Source: Polytrichum commune (taxonomy: Eukaryota > Streptophyta > Polytrichopsida > Polytrichales > Polytrichaceae). Taken from it: 64,000 nucleotides of DNA. Each line of letters opens with the position of its first letter. The stretch's first letter is position 1. The notes beneath the pieces are model-generated. The model was given only the letters and a program-made list of their open reading frames with translations. It had not been told where the DNA came from and did no database searches. Made by a program: the position numbers and the translations under genes. The DNA lies in contig OX485807.1 of the NCBI GenBank assembly GCA_950295325.1, positions 52,192,796 through 52,256,795 on the forward strand. The letters are read 5' to 3'. Positions 48,269 through 58,406 of this stretch are shown piece by piece.

Positions 48269-48853
48269 CAATAATCTCCCGCTTAAGTATGCACTTTGAA
48301 CCGGAGCCGTTGGTGCGCACTTTATTCATATCGCTAGTGTTCCAGATTGGGCTAGTCAAAAAAAGTAACCATTTAATACCCATCTAGCTTACCCCTAAAG
48401 AATACATGCTAGGGTGCTAACGAAGCCGTTGGTTTTGTTCAATCCCCTTCCCATTGAGGCTTGATGTTGATGGACAAGCTTCGACAACCTCAAAAGATGA
48501 ACCACCTATCGATGACGAAATCCAGCCTATCGAGACAGTTCTTGAATCTAAAGTGCTACTGATTTCAAAGGCTTTGAAGCTCCTTGACATCGACGACCAA
48601 TTGCTTTGCTCCAATGTTCAAACGAAAGCTGGACAAATGTACGATGAACTGTGACGACCGTTTGAGACGTTTCGGCGAAACGTTAACAAACTGACATTGA
48701 ATGTGAAGCGTAAAGAATTCACGCATTTGCGACAAAAGACTCTACGTGACATGCTCAAACAATAAAATATGAACCTTGGATTTTGTCAAATAATTTGCGC
48801 ACTTAACCATGATGCGTACTTAAACGGGTGCATACTTAAGCGGGAGATTACTG
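48269..48853 (+). mobile_element. pogo/Tc1-mariner deletion derivative, 585 bp
   Basis: The ends are inverted copies: CAATAATCTCCCGCTTAAGT at the left and, on the other strand, CAGTAATCTCCCGCTTAAGT at the right. The right flank is TA (48854-48855); the left flank is AA, so the TA duplication is mutated. The remaining coding piece at 48454-48760 (EPPIDDEIQPIE, then KALKLLDIDDQLLCSN, later RPFETFRRNV) fits the C-terminal tail of a pogo/CENP-B-type transposase. The DDE core is missing. Confidence 0.75.
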
Positions 48854-49654
48854 TACTATCATGCCCCATGATAATCTTGTGTGATACCATTCTCTAAAAA
48901 TTGGCAATATAAGGGCCCCTTCACATATGGCCATCCAAGTCGAGAGGCCAAGGGATTGAGTGGCCAAACTTTGTTGAGAGTCCAAAGAAACGGGTTGAAA
49001 ATAGCCAATACAATATAGAAATTGGAGTCTTCAGCCAGGCAAAGTGTGAAGCCTCCAAAGGCCAAGCCCAAAGTCCAAACCTTTGGCCGTGAACTCCCAC
49101 GGCCTCTCAACTTGGACAACCATAGTGTGAAGCCTCCAAAGGCCAAGCTGAAAGTCTAAACCATACCATTTGTCCGGGTTCTATCCATTTATTTCCTCAT
49201 CAAACCATCCAATTTATGAAATTTTCCTCTCACCTTCTCTAGTCATGGATTCTAGAAGGGAACGCATTCTTGCTATATTTTCTATTTTCAAGGCCATAGA
49301 GTATGTCATTGTGGGTATTTTGGCATTGCAAAAACTTGCAATTTTTCAACAAAATAACCAAATGATGATGATGATAATGTTTATTGCACAAGGATGGAAG
49401 GTGAATTATAAGAGGAAATATTGGCAATTTTAAAGATATAAATATTTTTTGGAATACATGCTTGTAGGATCATTTTCAAATGATGATCTTTGAAAGCGGA
49501 TGAGGATGAATACATCTATATTTTAATATTTATATACTCTATTAGGATTTATTTAAAAAAAAGGAATACACATTTTAAAGAAAATATTAATGTGCAACGT
49601 AAGATTACAATTAGTCTTTCTCGATTAGCAAATGTTAATGGATTACAAATGGTT

Positions 49655-50640
49655 TGTCATGCACCTCTCCATGAGGAGTGCTTGCAACACCATCGGCACA
49701 AAGGAGACCCCAGAGTGACATCTGGGATTTGTGGCGTCATAGGTGAAAGGGCCCAAGTGATCCTAATGTGGATGAAGGCCTTGGGCATTGAGAACACCTC
49801 CCATCCACGTAGACTAGGAGTCACAAGGATAAGGCCATAGGTTCTAGGTAGTTTATGGCCTCTGGATTGTAGAATGCTTAAAAACTCCCCAATTGGAGGT
49901 GTGAGCTAGGAGATATGACAATTTGAGTGGGGCGATACCTAAGGACATCGCCCAATCCTCCAGGGGGTGTTGTGGAGGGAAAACAATGACTCCGAAGTGA
50001 CGCCCAAGAGTGCCAAGGTTAGGATAACCAAAACTCTTTCAATATTTGCCCGAATGGGGCAAGTGAAGAGTTTATTAGTAACTACACAAAGAGGAGATGT
50101 TGATGGATTGGTTATTCGATAGAATCGAAGATTGAACAACGAAGTTAAGGAGGTTTGAAGTTGTTGTAGGCTCCAACCTCAGTGGCTAAGGAAAAACATC
50201 CACCTCGTCCCAACTCTTAGGAGGGAGACAAAATGTTACTTGACATTGGGGTAGGGGCCTTACGCAAAATCCTAGGGGCTTATATGGAGAGGCGGCTTTG
50301 CTGACCGACCCTGCCCCGTGGAAGAACATCACGGCCTCCATAGGCGTTTGTCCAATGTGGGGCAAAGTTGTCAAGTATGCTTTGGGTTGTTGCATAGTTA
50401 CTCCAACAATGCGATGATCAACTCAAGATTAAATGGACATGAATGAAAGTCCACACCTAACCATTGGCTACCTATCAAAGGGAAAGTTTGAATGCAAGTG
50501 TAGGAGGGTTGAAGCTTGGAGGTTGATATGAGGAGCTAACTATGCGCATGTGCGGGATGTGTAGGGTTAGCACTCGTAGCACTTGCTAGAGTTGCGTAAC
50601 GGCAAAGATATGATAAAGGAAGCTAGCAAGGGTCGCGACA
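49655..50640 (+). repeat. Old solo LTR of the same family
   Basis: It begins TGTCATGCACCTCTCCATGA and ends GGGTCGCGACA, with a perfect 5-bp duplication TGGTT on each side (49650-49654 and 50641-50645). It is much more diverged from the other LTRs, so the family has been active for a long time. Internal sequence was lost by LTR-LTR recombination. Confidence 0.93.
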
Positions 50641-51253
50641 TGGTTGATGATTTATTCATGCTAGGATTTAGTATTGCTTGTGTCATTGTCAAAAAATATT
50701 GTGAAGCTATTAAGATTTAGTTGAGACCATTGGTTTCAAAAAACCAATTTTTGGTAGGATAAAACAAATAACAAAGATTTTTCAAGTATTTCATGTCATT
50801 CTATTTATTTTAGGAGCAATAAACAGTAACCACATCTTTATTTTAGCATCATCTCATAATTCCATAACATATTATTGTGGAAATGGATATTATTTATGTT
50901 TGCTACAAAAGATCGTAGATACATATTGTAAATTTTGGGACTACGATTTTGGATGGGCTGGATATATTTATAATCAAGCATTATTTCATAAATCTGAACT
51001 TAGTAAGAAGACTATGAAATGTACATTTTTGCTTTACAAATTCATTGGTGATACTACATATTATATGAGGTATTGGTTCTACTCACCATTTAAGGATGGA
51101 AAACAAGATTATCTTGAAGAAAAACTCATTGGAATTTTAATCAATCAAACACACATATGAATGTGGAATAAAACATTTAGGATTCTAGAAAAAAGATAAT
51201 ATATATTATTGAAAATAATTGACATGTCATTCCGAATTGTAACTATCATTGTC

Positions 51254-51651
51254 CACGGGGAGGTCACTTCATTGTCAAGTTGACACCACGTGTGGACAAA
51301 GTTTGTTACCCCTATATTACATGCCATATATAATTTTAAAATTTATGATATTTTTTCTACATATACATAACCATTAATAGTATATTTTTTATATTTTTAG
51401 TCATCTTTATATTTTTAGGAATTGTTTTAGTTCAATTCTGTGTCATTCTAGTTAGAAATGGTATGTTTTATGAAAAAACAAATCATCAAATTTAGTTACC
51501 ACTTTTGACAATGTCATAGGTACTGTGTATATCTACTCATGAAAAAAAATTGATAAAATTTTGACCCATTTTGGTGGTGCAACTTACCAAAAGAAGATTT
51601 TTGTTTGGTCGCACGTGGTGTTCAACTTGACAATGGAGTGATCTACCCGTG
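51254..51651. mobile_element. hAT-type MITE, copy 2, 398 bp
   Basis: It has the same termini and interior as 12090-12499 (CACGGGGAGGTCACTTCATT ... CTACCCGTG). A perfect 8-bp duplication TCATTGTC flanks it (51246-51253 and 51652-51659). It lies in the Harbinger transposase remnant. Confidence 0.92.
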
Positions 51652-52059
51652 TCATTGTCACTGCATGTTTATGTTTGCATAATATATTCATTCTAAAAAA
51701 TGATGAATTCTATATGGACTGAACTAAAAAAATTGGAAAAGAATTACAAGCCGAAACTTATGTGTCATAAGAAAAAATACGACAAGTAGATATATTTTAC
51801 GTTGTAAAATGGCCATTAAAAAAATGAGGGAATTGCAAAAGGTAAATTTACAAGCCAAAGAAACAACATTTATAGAATTGGGAAAAAATAAGAAATAGAT
51901 AATGAGGAAAATGGGGCCTTGGGGCCTTGGAGTAAAAGCGAAGGTAAAGACGAAGTCAAAAGCAAAAGCAAAGACAAAGGTAAAGGCAATGGCAAAGGCA
52001 AAGGCCCCAATTGGCCTCAATCCTCAAAATTCAGGCTCTATCTCATCCTTAAGTATAAT

Positions 52060-52340
52060 GAGTTGAAGCACCAATCAATTTGCAAGGCCTCTCGACTCTT
52101 CACACTAGAGGCCAAAGTCCAAAGACCGTTACAATATAAAATGCCTACATGGCAACATTTTTTGACCAAGTCGACAGACTCTCAAATGCATTTTGGGTCG
52201 GACAAAAATGAAAACCCAAAGTATGGTTGAAAGGCCATTGATTTTTTTAATAAAATTTTCAAAAGCTAACAAGATCTTGGCTGTTAGATTGGAGGGGTTG
52301 TTTTGGACAGGGAACAAAGTGGGATGCTCCTTCTTCCTCT
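52060..52340. repeat. Harbinger-related block, inverted relative to 3480-3740
   Basis: The phrases CACTAGAGGCCAAAGTCC, ATGCCTACATGGCA, GATCTTGGCTGTTAGATTGG and GGGATGCTCCTTCTT occur here, and in reverse complement at 3440-3720. Preceding DNA at 51925-52015 is a degenerate GGCAAAGG/AGGTAAAG purine-rich repeat. Confidence 0.65.
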
Positions 52341-53137
52341 CTCCCTCTAGCTCTCTCCATCTCGTGCGTCTTGGTAGGAACCGTTCTTGATTTTTATTTA
52401 TTTTTATTTTATTTTATTTAGATCTTGGCTTTCTCATTCCTCTTAGCAGATATTTGCTCTCTCATTTGCTTTACAAGTAGAACACTATATTCGTTAATTG
52501 GAGACTTTGGAAAGTCTCAAAATAAATTGGACCCGTAGTTTCGGATGCGAATATTGTGAACGTAGGGAACATGGGGAACAATGGCAACATAATGTTCGAA
52601 AGATCCATATGTGATGAATATATATGTTTCTAAATATAGTAATTATTTGGGGAATAATCAAAACTACGCCAACACAATATTCCAATGACACAAATTCACA
52701 ATTATTTTGTATTTTTGATTTTGTATTGAACAAAATTAACGAATCTATAAATAGCCATATGATTTTATATCTAGGGACTCTTGGATGCGTATCCCAAACA
52801 TAACATTTTAGCCAATTGTGGGTAAATTGAACGGCACATCCCAAACGCAACAATATTAAAATAATTTGACAGTGTGTATAAGAAATTGCAAATTAGCATC
52901 TGCAATATAATTATATAGTTTGGACTCCACATCCGTAAACACAAACATATAAAAAACATTTGATAGTGCATGTGAAGTTGGATTCCACATCCGTAAATCA
53001 ATACGATCATGATATATAATTGTAATTTATAAAATTGCTATAAAATGTGTCTAATATAGTATTCGACCCCAATGTCATATATTTCATGAAAAACCAAGAC
53101 ACATTTCAAATAATTGTGGTCCAACCCTACGTCAATA
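52341..53137. other. AT-rich intergenic DNA, no gene seen
   Basis: The phrase GG(A/T)-TCCACATCCGTAAA occurs at about 52923 and 52985. Nothing else is supported. Confidence 0.45.
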
Positions 53138-56069
53138 TCATTCTCCATCTTCATCTTCATCTTCATTTCCATTCTCGACATCGTTTTCTGCAGCAGCAAT
53201 ACGTGCCAAGTTGTCTTTGGCAAAATCTATATATTTTTGGAGGATGGTCATTGTCTCTGATTTGGAACCTTTGCGTGGTTTCCAAGCACAAAGTATGGTA
53301 TCTGTGTTTATCCATATTGGTTCGTATGCTGAGTCCATTGTCCATTTGAAACCTTTTTTGATGTCCCACCTTAAATATGTGCAGAGCATATTTTGATCTT
53401 TGGTGCTGGGACGACAATATTCCACCTCAATTTGATGAAAATTTGGGCTAGTTGGAACAAAATTTGGTGACGACAATGCTTTTACCAACCAAATTGGTTT
53501 AGGGTGCTCCTCATCTCCAGGACGTACGAGGATCATATAACCTTCGTAGCAATCAACAGCAACACGAAATGATGGAGCCGGACGATTACAAGCTGGGCCA
53601 ACATAATGGTCGTCCGCTGCGAACTCTTCACGGATGTCCCCATTGTCGAAGAACATGGCCTCAGATTCCACGATTGTCATTCGGCTTTGTGGCCAAAAAC
53701 CTTGTGTCAAACATGAATGTGTTTCGACATCGGGTGCTAGCTATGCTGAGCGAATGCGATCCCAGTACGTAATCAATGGTTCGTGGGTATCCCGAACACG
53801 CCTTGTGATGTCTTCCTCGCACAATTCTTTCCAATATTGGATGAATCCGGATATACCTTTGATGATTTTTGGTCCATTCCTCATGGGGTTGGGTTTGCAG
53901 GGCTTCAGCTCCCCATCAGGTAGCATACATTTGCCCTCTTCGTTTTGGCGCCATACGAGTATCCCTTCCTCTGGACCCCAATCCGGGGAAGTGCACAAAA
54001 CTTTGAATTGCATGGCCGGCAGACCATCATCACGCATATAGAATCCTCCTCGTGCAACTTCATACTCCAACGTCCAAATGAAGCGTCAATGTCATCATGC
54101 GTGTAACCAACCATAAAAAAAGACATAAACATTTCTTTGAAAATGCCCTTGGCTACGAGCAATGACCAAAAACAAAACACGTATTGACATTTGTTGTCTT
54201 TGGCACAATTGTCCAGTTGCACGTGTAGAGTTGGAGGCAAAGGTTTAGCAAGAACGGTTTGTTCAGGCGGTTCTTGCAGTGACGATAGACAAACTTCTTT
54301 CCCCTCTAGCACAACCTCATAAATCGGTGTTGTTCCACATCCAACAAAAAGAGCACAAGAGGATGATGTTGGCAGACTCTCAAGATCTCGTAGAAGTTTT
54401 GCAAAAGACCCTACGGTATGATTGGCGTCGCCTGGATAGAAATCCAAGCCATAATGTGCATACTTGACGTCCACATGGTCATGTGCAATCATACCTGAAT
54501 TAAGACATACAAATGAAAAATACATTCCAATATCATATATGATAAGGAAATTCAATTTTTTCGCAAGCAGGCCAAGAAAATGAACAAACACTTACGGACG
54601 TACATCCGTAACTCTTAACGATGAGTATGTGGGTGCATGTAAAAAAAATGTGAAAACCAACGAACATGTGACAGATATTGGGAGCTTGAAATATCCATCT
54701 GTAGCCTTTATTTTCCGTGCATAACAAGGGCACGCAGTCTTCGCATGGTCCATTTTGTCATGAATGATTGTCAAAACTCATTTGGCCTCATTATCGATAA
54801 TGCGCGATTCTTATAATAGTCTTGACGACGTGCCTCCTAGTTGTTGACATGCTCAATGTATTTCCGTTGATGTTTATTGTGCGACTTAGTCCCTATTGGA
54901 TGTGCATCTCGAAGGCCCTTATATTTCTCACAAGCAGAACACCTAGCAAACTTAACCCCAGGCCTCTTCGTAATGTATTCTGCAAATTGTTGATTCTTGA
55001 TCACACTCAATTTTGACAACGAAATCGGCCCACATCCAGATTTTTCGCCAACCTCATTAACATCCATAAGTATGTTCTTCCATTTTGTCCCTGTAGGCAA
55101 AACCATCTGGACAACCTTTTCCCCCGACGGCAGAGTCCGTGTCTTGTGTGGCATCGCATCCGCTAATGGCATAATGATGGTTGATAGTGTTGCAGCCGCT
55201 TGGAGTGTTGCCTCCCTGGGCTTCTTTGTGCCAGAGTTGCCATGGAACCGAGAACGCCGTCCTTGTAGCGAGTAGTTCCGAAACCTATAAAAATTTGCCT
55301 TTGAAACTGCATGTATAATGTACCATGCCGTGCAACATATCTCTATATTTTCCAAGGTCAGAACCTTACGACCTTCGGCATCAAAGTGCATGTTGCGATG
55401 GACTTCAAGTTTCTTTGCAGATCGCATACGAAAGTTCGCAAGCCACATCTCTTGTCTCGAAGATTTGATTTTGTCACGGGGAAATAGTTGGCAACACCTC
55501 TTTGCACAACAATCCTTTATTGCTACGGACCTAATAGATGTGTCTCCCAATGTTAGATCTCGACGACGTTGCGTGGGTTCACGGGGCACGCGAACGGAAT
55601 CATATTTACACCGACCTTATCTAGGACGCATTGTGGCGAACAAAACCTTTTGTATTTCCTCAAAACGACGGGCATAATTCCACAAGCTGACACCATCGTG
55701 AATAACACTTCGCAACGGCTATCGATGAAGAGAGAATCTCCAACCAGGAGGTACTTCCAAAGGATTTAAGGAGTTCAAAATGCACACCCCAACATCTTCC
55801 TCCCCAAGGGGATTTGCATCAATACAGTCCGTAGGATTTGAGTTCCTACAAACACCATCGGCCACGGGGACGCCACATCCATTGACTAGGACAACATCAA
55901 GATCAATCCACTGTTCCCACGAATAACCCTCACATGGTGGTATGAAATCATCCTCTGCATTTGCGACATCAATTGTAGTTTCCTGTTCCATGACACCTTC
56001 AAATTTGCTACCATAGCTTGACGCTTCCGAAGAGAACTCAAATGCACTATCATCGACGTTGGAATCCAT
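53138..56069 (-). pseudogene. DUF7869-type protein gene, multi-exon, decayed
   Basis: The start is the ATG at 56069 (MDSNVDDSAFEF), opening an acidic N-terminal region. Segment 55589-54837 has a cysteine-rich pair (CCAKRCC) and a later CSACEKYKGL motif with downstream histidines. Segment 54774-54592 has IIHDKMDHAKTACP. Segment about 54500-54070 has the diagnostic LHVQLDNCAKDNKCQYVFCF and FFMVGYTHDDIDASFGRWS. Segments 54070-53741 and 53710-53138 form the C-terminal region, ending in an acidic tail. This arrangement is typical of the large plant and animal DUF7869 family; I infer a transposon origin from its repeat-like spread but cannot show it. One probable intron uses the acceptor at 54501-54500. 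A TAG at 53743-53741 interrupts one frame, and shifts occur near 54060 and 54680. Confidence 0.65.
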
Positions 56070-56302
56070 GGCCACTACAAGTGATCCAAATGAAGAGTAT
56101 GTCAAAATATCCCATTCAATAAATGTCATAGATAGTCCTAATAACACTATATTCGTTAAATTGAGACTTTTTGGGCATTTTGAGACATTCACATAAATAA
56201 GGACAAGGATAAATGGAACACATATTGGAGAAAGTTGTAAGATGCGAACACTTTGAAGCGGGTGTTTAGACCAAGAACCCCATTAATATCTCATATTCGT
56301 GA

Positions 56303-56593
56303 TTGTTTAGGGTGAGCAATCCAAACCTTAGGCCACGTTGAATGGGAAATCTTAAAACATTCATATTATCACACACAAAATATGAGAGCTTGTATGAATA
56401 TGGTTTAGGCAGGGCAATCCAAACCATAGATCATATTGAAGGGGAGATATGTCAAGCAATATAATATAACATACAAAATATTCCAAACTCATATTTGTGA
56501 TGGTTTAGGTAGGGCAATGCAAACCTTAGACCATATTGAAGGGGAAATCATGTGACAATTATATTATTGCAAAAAAAACATACAAAGTATGGC
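56303..56593. repeat. Three tandem units of about 100 bp
   Basis: GTTTAGG-(T/C)AGGGCAAT-CAAACC, followed by CATATTGAAGGGGA and an AT-rich stretch ending ACATACAAA, occurs at about 56303, 56402 and 56503. It lies upstream of the DUF7869-type gene. Confidence 0.75.
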
Positions 56594-56690
56594 ATGTAAA
56601 ATGCATAGCATGCTAACACCACACATCCATTGGATAGTGCAACCCAAAATCATATTGCCTATGGCCCAAAACCCTACGCCTACTATGGCC

Positions 56691-57470
56691 TATCTAGCCT
56701 CGGAGATTGCCTCTTTTTCTTTTGCCTCTTTTTCTTTTGCTGCGGCTTCTTTTGCTCGCATTGCTTCAACATTCCTGAAAATCTCCGCCCCGCGACTATA
56801 GCCATTCTTGGGGTGACCGCCATCAATAACTAATTTTGGATTCCGTCGGCCGCCCGAATTATACGACGAAGAATTCGAATACGATGAAGTGGATTGTCTT
56901 GCATTTCTGGTCATGGAGTAGAAACGCTCCAACTCGACGGACGTACTAGCTCGCATAGGTTTACGGGTGGGACCAACCTGCAACGCGTGAATGCAAGAAC
57001 ACACGTGTTAGTTTAGGGAGGAAGACCCAAACGTGTGAAACGTTCATTTTTTAAGTGCGGGATGATTGTAATGCGCGGTTAACCAAGTTTTTTTTTTGGG
57101 GGGGGGGTTCACCTTGTCACCGGGGGCATTCCCGTCGGAGTTGGCGAGGAGGGGCAATGCGTCCCGCAAAGGAATAGGAAGGGTGCCACTCTTCGTAGGC
57201 CGAGCGTCCATCCGCAGCCGCCGTTGAGGTGTACTACTGCCGCCGGGCCGAGAGGGGGACGTCCGGACGCATTTGCGATTTATGCCCTTGAGCGGCGACG
57301 GGGACGGAGAATGCCGGAAGATTTGCTTGGGTGGGGGGCTATCGACGACGCAGGCGTCAAGAGGCTCCTTGGAGTAGTCGATGGTGGACGCGGCATCGTA
57401 GACGGTCTCGTAGAAGAAGCTCCCTAAGTTTGATTCGCTAACGATCTCAATCGAGGGCTCCAAACGCTGA
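56691..57470 (-). CDS. Two 3' exons of an unrecognised gene
   Basis: Exon 57470-57113 (acceptor CATCAG, donor GACAAG|GTGAAC) encodes LEPSIEIVSESNLGSFFYET and a serine/proline-rich stretch. It joins in phase 0 to exon 56977-56691 (acceptor TTGCAG). That exon encodes VGPTRKPMRASTSVELERF, a serine-rich stretch, GGHPKNGYSRGAEIFRNVEA and a lysine/glutamate-rich helix before the TAG. The 5' part is not identified. It could be an alternative 3' end of the gene to its right, which stops at 57594, or a separate gene. Family unknown. Confidence 0.5.
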
Positions 57471-57479
57471 TGGCAAAAT

Positions 57480-57530
57480 TAAAACAAACAAAACCCAAGG
57501 GGAGGGGGGGGAGGGGGGGGAGGGGGGAGC
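57480..57530. repeat. G-rich tract
   Basis: Runs of 6-8 G separated by single A. Similar runs occur at 57100-57108, 58619-58630 and 58763-58771. They may form G-quadruplexes or cause assembly errors. Confidence 0.8.
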
Positions 57531-57593
57531 ATGTGAAAATCGATATACATTTGAGGCATAATATATCACACAAATGGCACACCATATACTATC

Positions 57594-58406
57594 TCAAATG
57601 AGTTTATTATATTTCGCGTGAGCGTACAACTCTCTGTACATATAGTCCTTCGGATCCATGTATCTTTCGCCTATCGGATTACAACTAAGGAACCGGGGCA
57701 CGGGTAGTCCGCTCCCCACGAGCGTTTGAAGGTACTTAAGTAGGTCTAACAAAAAGCGGTCTCGGACCTTCTCGACCGTCCACGTAGGGCAAACTATGAA
57801 GTTGGAGGTCGGGTTCAAAATGTTTTTGGAAGCGCTGTCGTCCACCATCAACGTGTTGTCACGGGTGGGGCGAACGTCGTAGGGATAGCCAACCATAGTT
57901 GGACGCTGGTCCCATACGACTGGCTTCAAGACCTTAAGAAATTGGTTTACGGCGGGGTTGTTGGGCTTCTTCACAACCCTGCCCTCGGGGGTGTATAATG
58001 TTTTACAAGAATCTTGTCCTAGGACCAAGCACGGGGGTTGGAGTCCCTTGAAGATGAACTCCACGATGGCCTGGGTGTTCTCGGACTTCATGGAGCTCCA
58101 AACAATCACCCACCATTTGGATAGGGCGACCTGTAGGAAGCGCCGAAGCCACGGGCGGAGGTACACTAGCTTGCTTTTGATGTACGCGGGGGGTCCATCG
58201 TAGTTCCCATCCTCGGGCTTGCAGAAAGGCACCGTGGGGACCCTGGGACAGTGCACGCACTGGACGAGGACCCCGTTGAGGTCTAGCACCAGGAACCGTG
58301 TCTTGGGCGGCGGAGACGGGGAGGGCAAAATCGAGGGGACCACCACGCTGTCCTCCACACTCCTCGGGGAGGACCGGTGGGGAGCCACCACGCTATGCTC
58401 CGATCC
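57594..58406 (-). CDS. FCP1/NIF-type HAD phosphatase-like domain exon
   Basis: This last exon of the large gene starts after a GCAG acceptor (58408-58407) and encodes about 270 residues. FCP1/SCP phosphatases remove phosphate from serine, for example on the RNA polymerase II tail, using DxDx(T/V). Here motif I reads LDLNGVL, so the second aspartate is asparagine; this variant occurs in plant relatives and may reduce catalysis. LRPWLRRFL and VIVWSSM match the next conserved blocks, and NTLMVDDSASKN matches the later DD motif. It could also be translated as a separate gene starting inside the exon, since no upstream ATG is required by the spliced model. Confidence 0.8.
   Translation of the reverse strand, partial: GSEHSVVAPHRSSPRSVEDSVVVPSILPSPSPPPKTRFLVLDLNGVLVQCVHCPRVPTVPFCKPEDGNYDGPPAYIKSKLVYLRPWLRRFLQVALSKWWVIVWSSMKSENTQAIVEFIFKGLQPPCLVLGQDSCKTLYTPEGRVVKKPNNPAVNQFLKVLKPVVWDQRPTMVGYPYDVRPTRDNTLMVDDSASKNILNPTSNFIVCPTWTVEKVRDRFLLDLLKYLQTLVGSGLPVPRFLSCNPIGERYMDPKDYMYRELYAHAKYNKLI

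Larger units (their letters stand above)
49240..51760 (+). pseudogene. PIF/Harbinger transposase, split by two insertions
   Basis: The N-terminal part ends in ITISLSRLANVNGLQMV at 49654. After the solo LTR it resumes at 50646 in the same frame (DDLFMLGFSIACVIVKKYCE), matching the helical region before the Harbinger catalytic core. Segment 50800-51160 has LGAINSNHIFI, QKIVDTYCKFWDYDFGWAG and FIGDTTYYMRYWFYSPFKDG, the D and GD-Y parts of the DDE_Tnp_4 domain, with the first aspartate changed to N. After the hAT MITE the frame continues TACLCLHNIFILKNDEF, the C-terminal LHN motif. Several other stops show long decay. Confidence 0.85.
48913..51900 (+). mobile_element. Fossil PIF/Harbinger element, right end unresolved
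   Basis: The left terminus GGGCCCCTTCACATATGGCC follows TAA (48910-48912) and matches the left end at 2839. The interior holds a decayed transposase gene that is itself cut by a solo LTR and a hAT MITE. A block at 52060-52340 matches the reverse complement of 3480-3740 and may contain the right end, but a clear inverted terminus with a TWA flank is not visible. Confidence 0.6.

Noticed and set aside
51724..52020. Minus-strand phenylalanine/alanine-rich membrane-like frame
   Set aside because: It is the complement of a GGCAAAGG-type purine repeat and has no other support.
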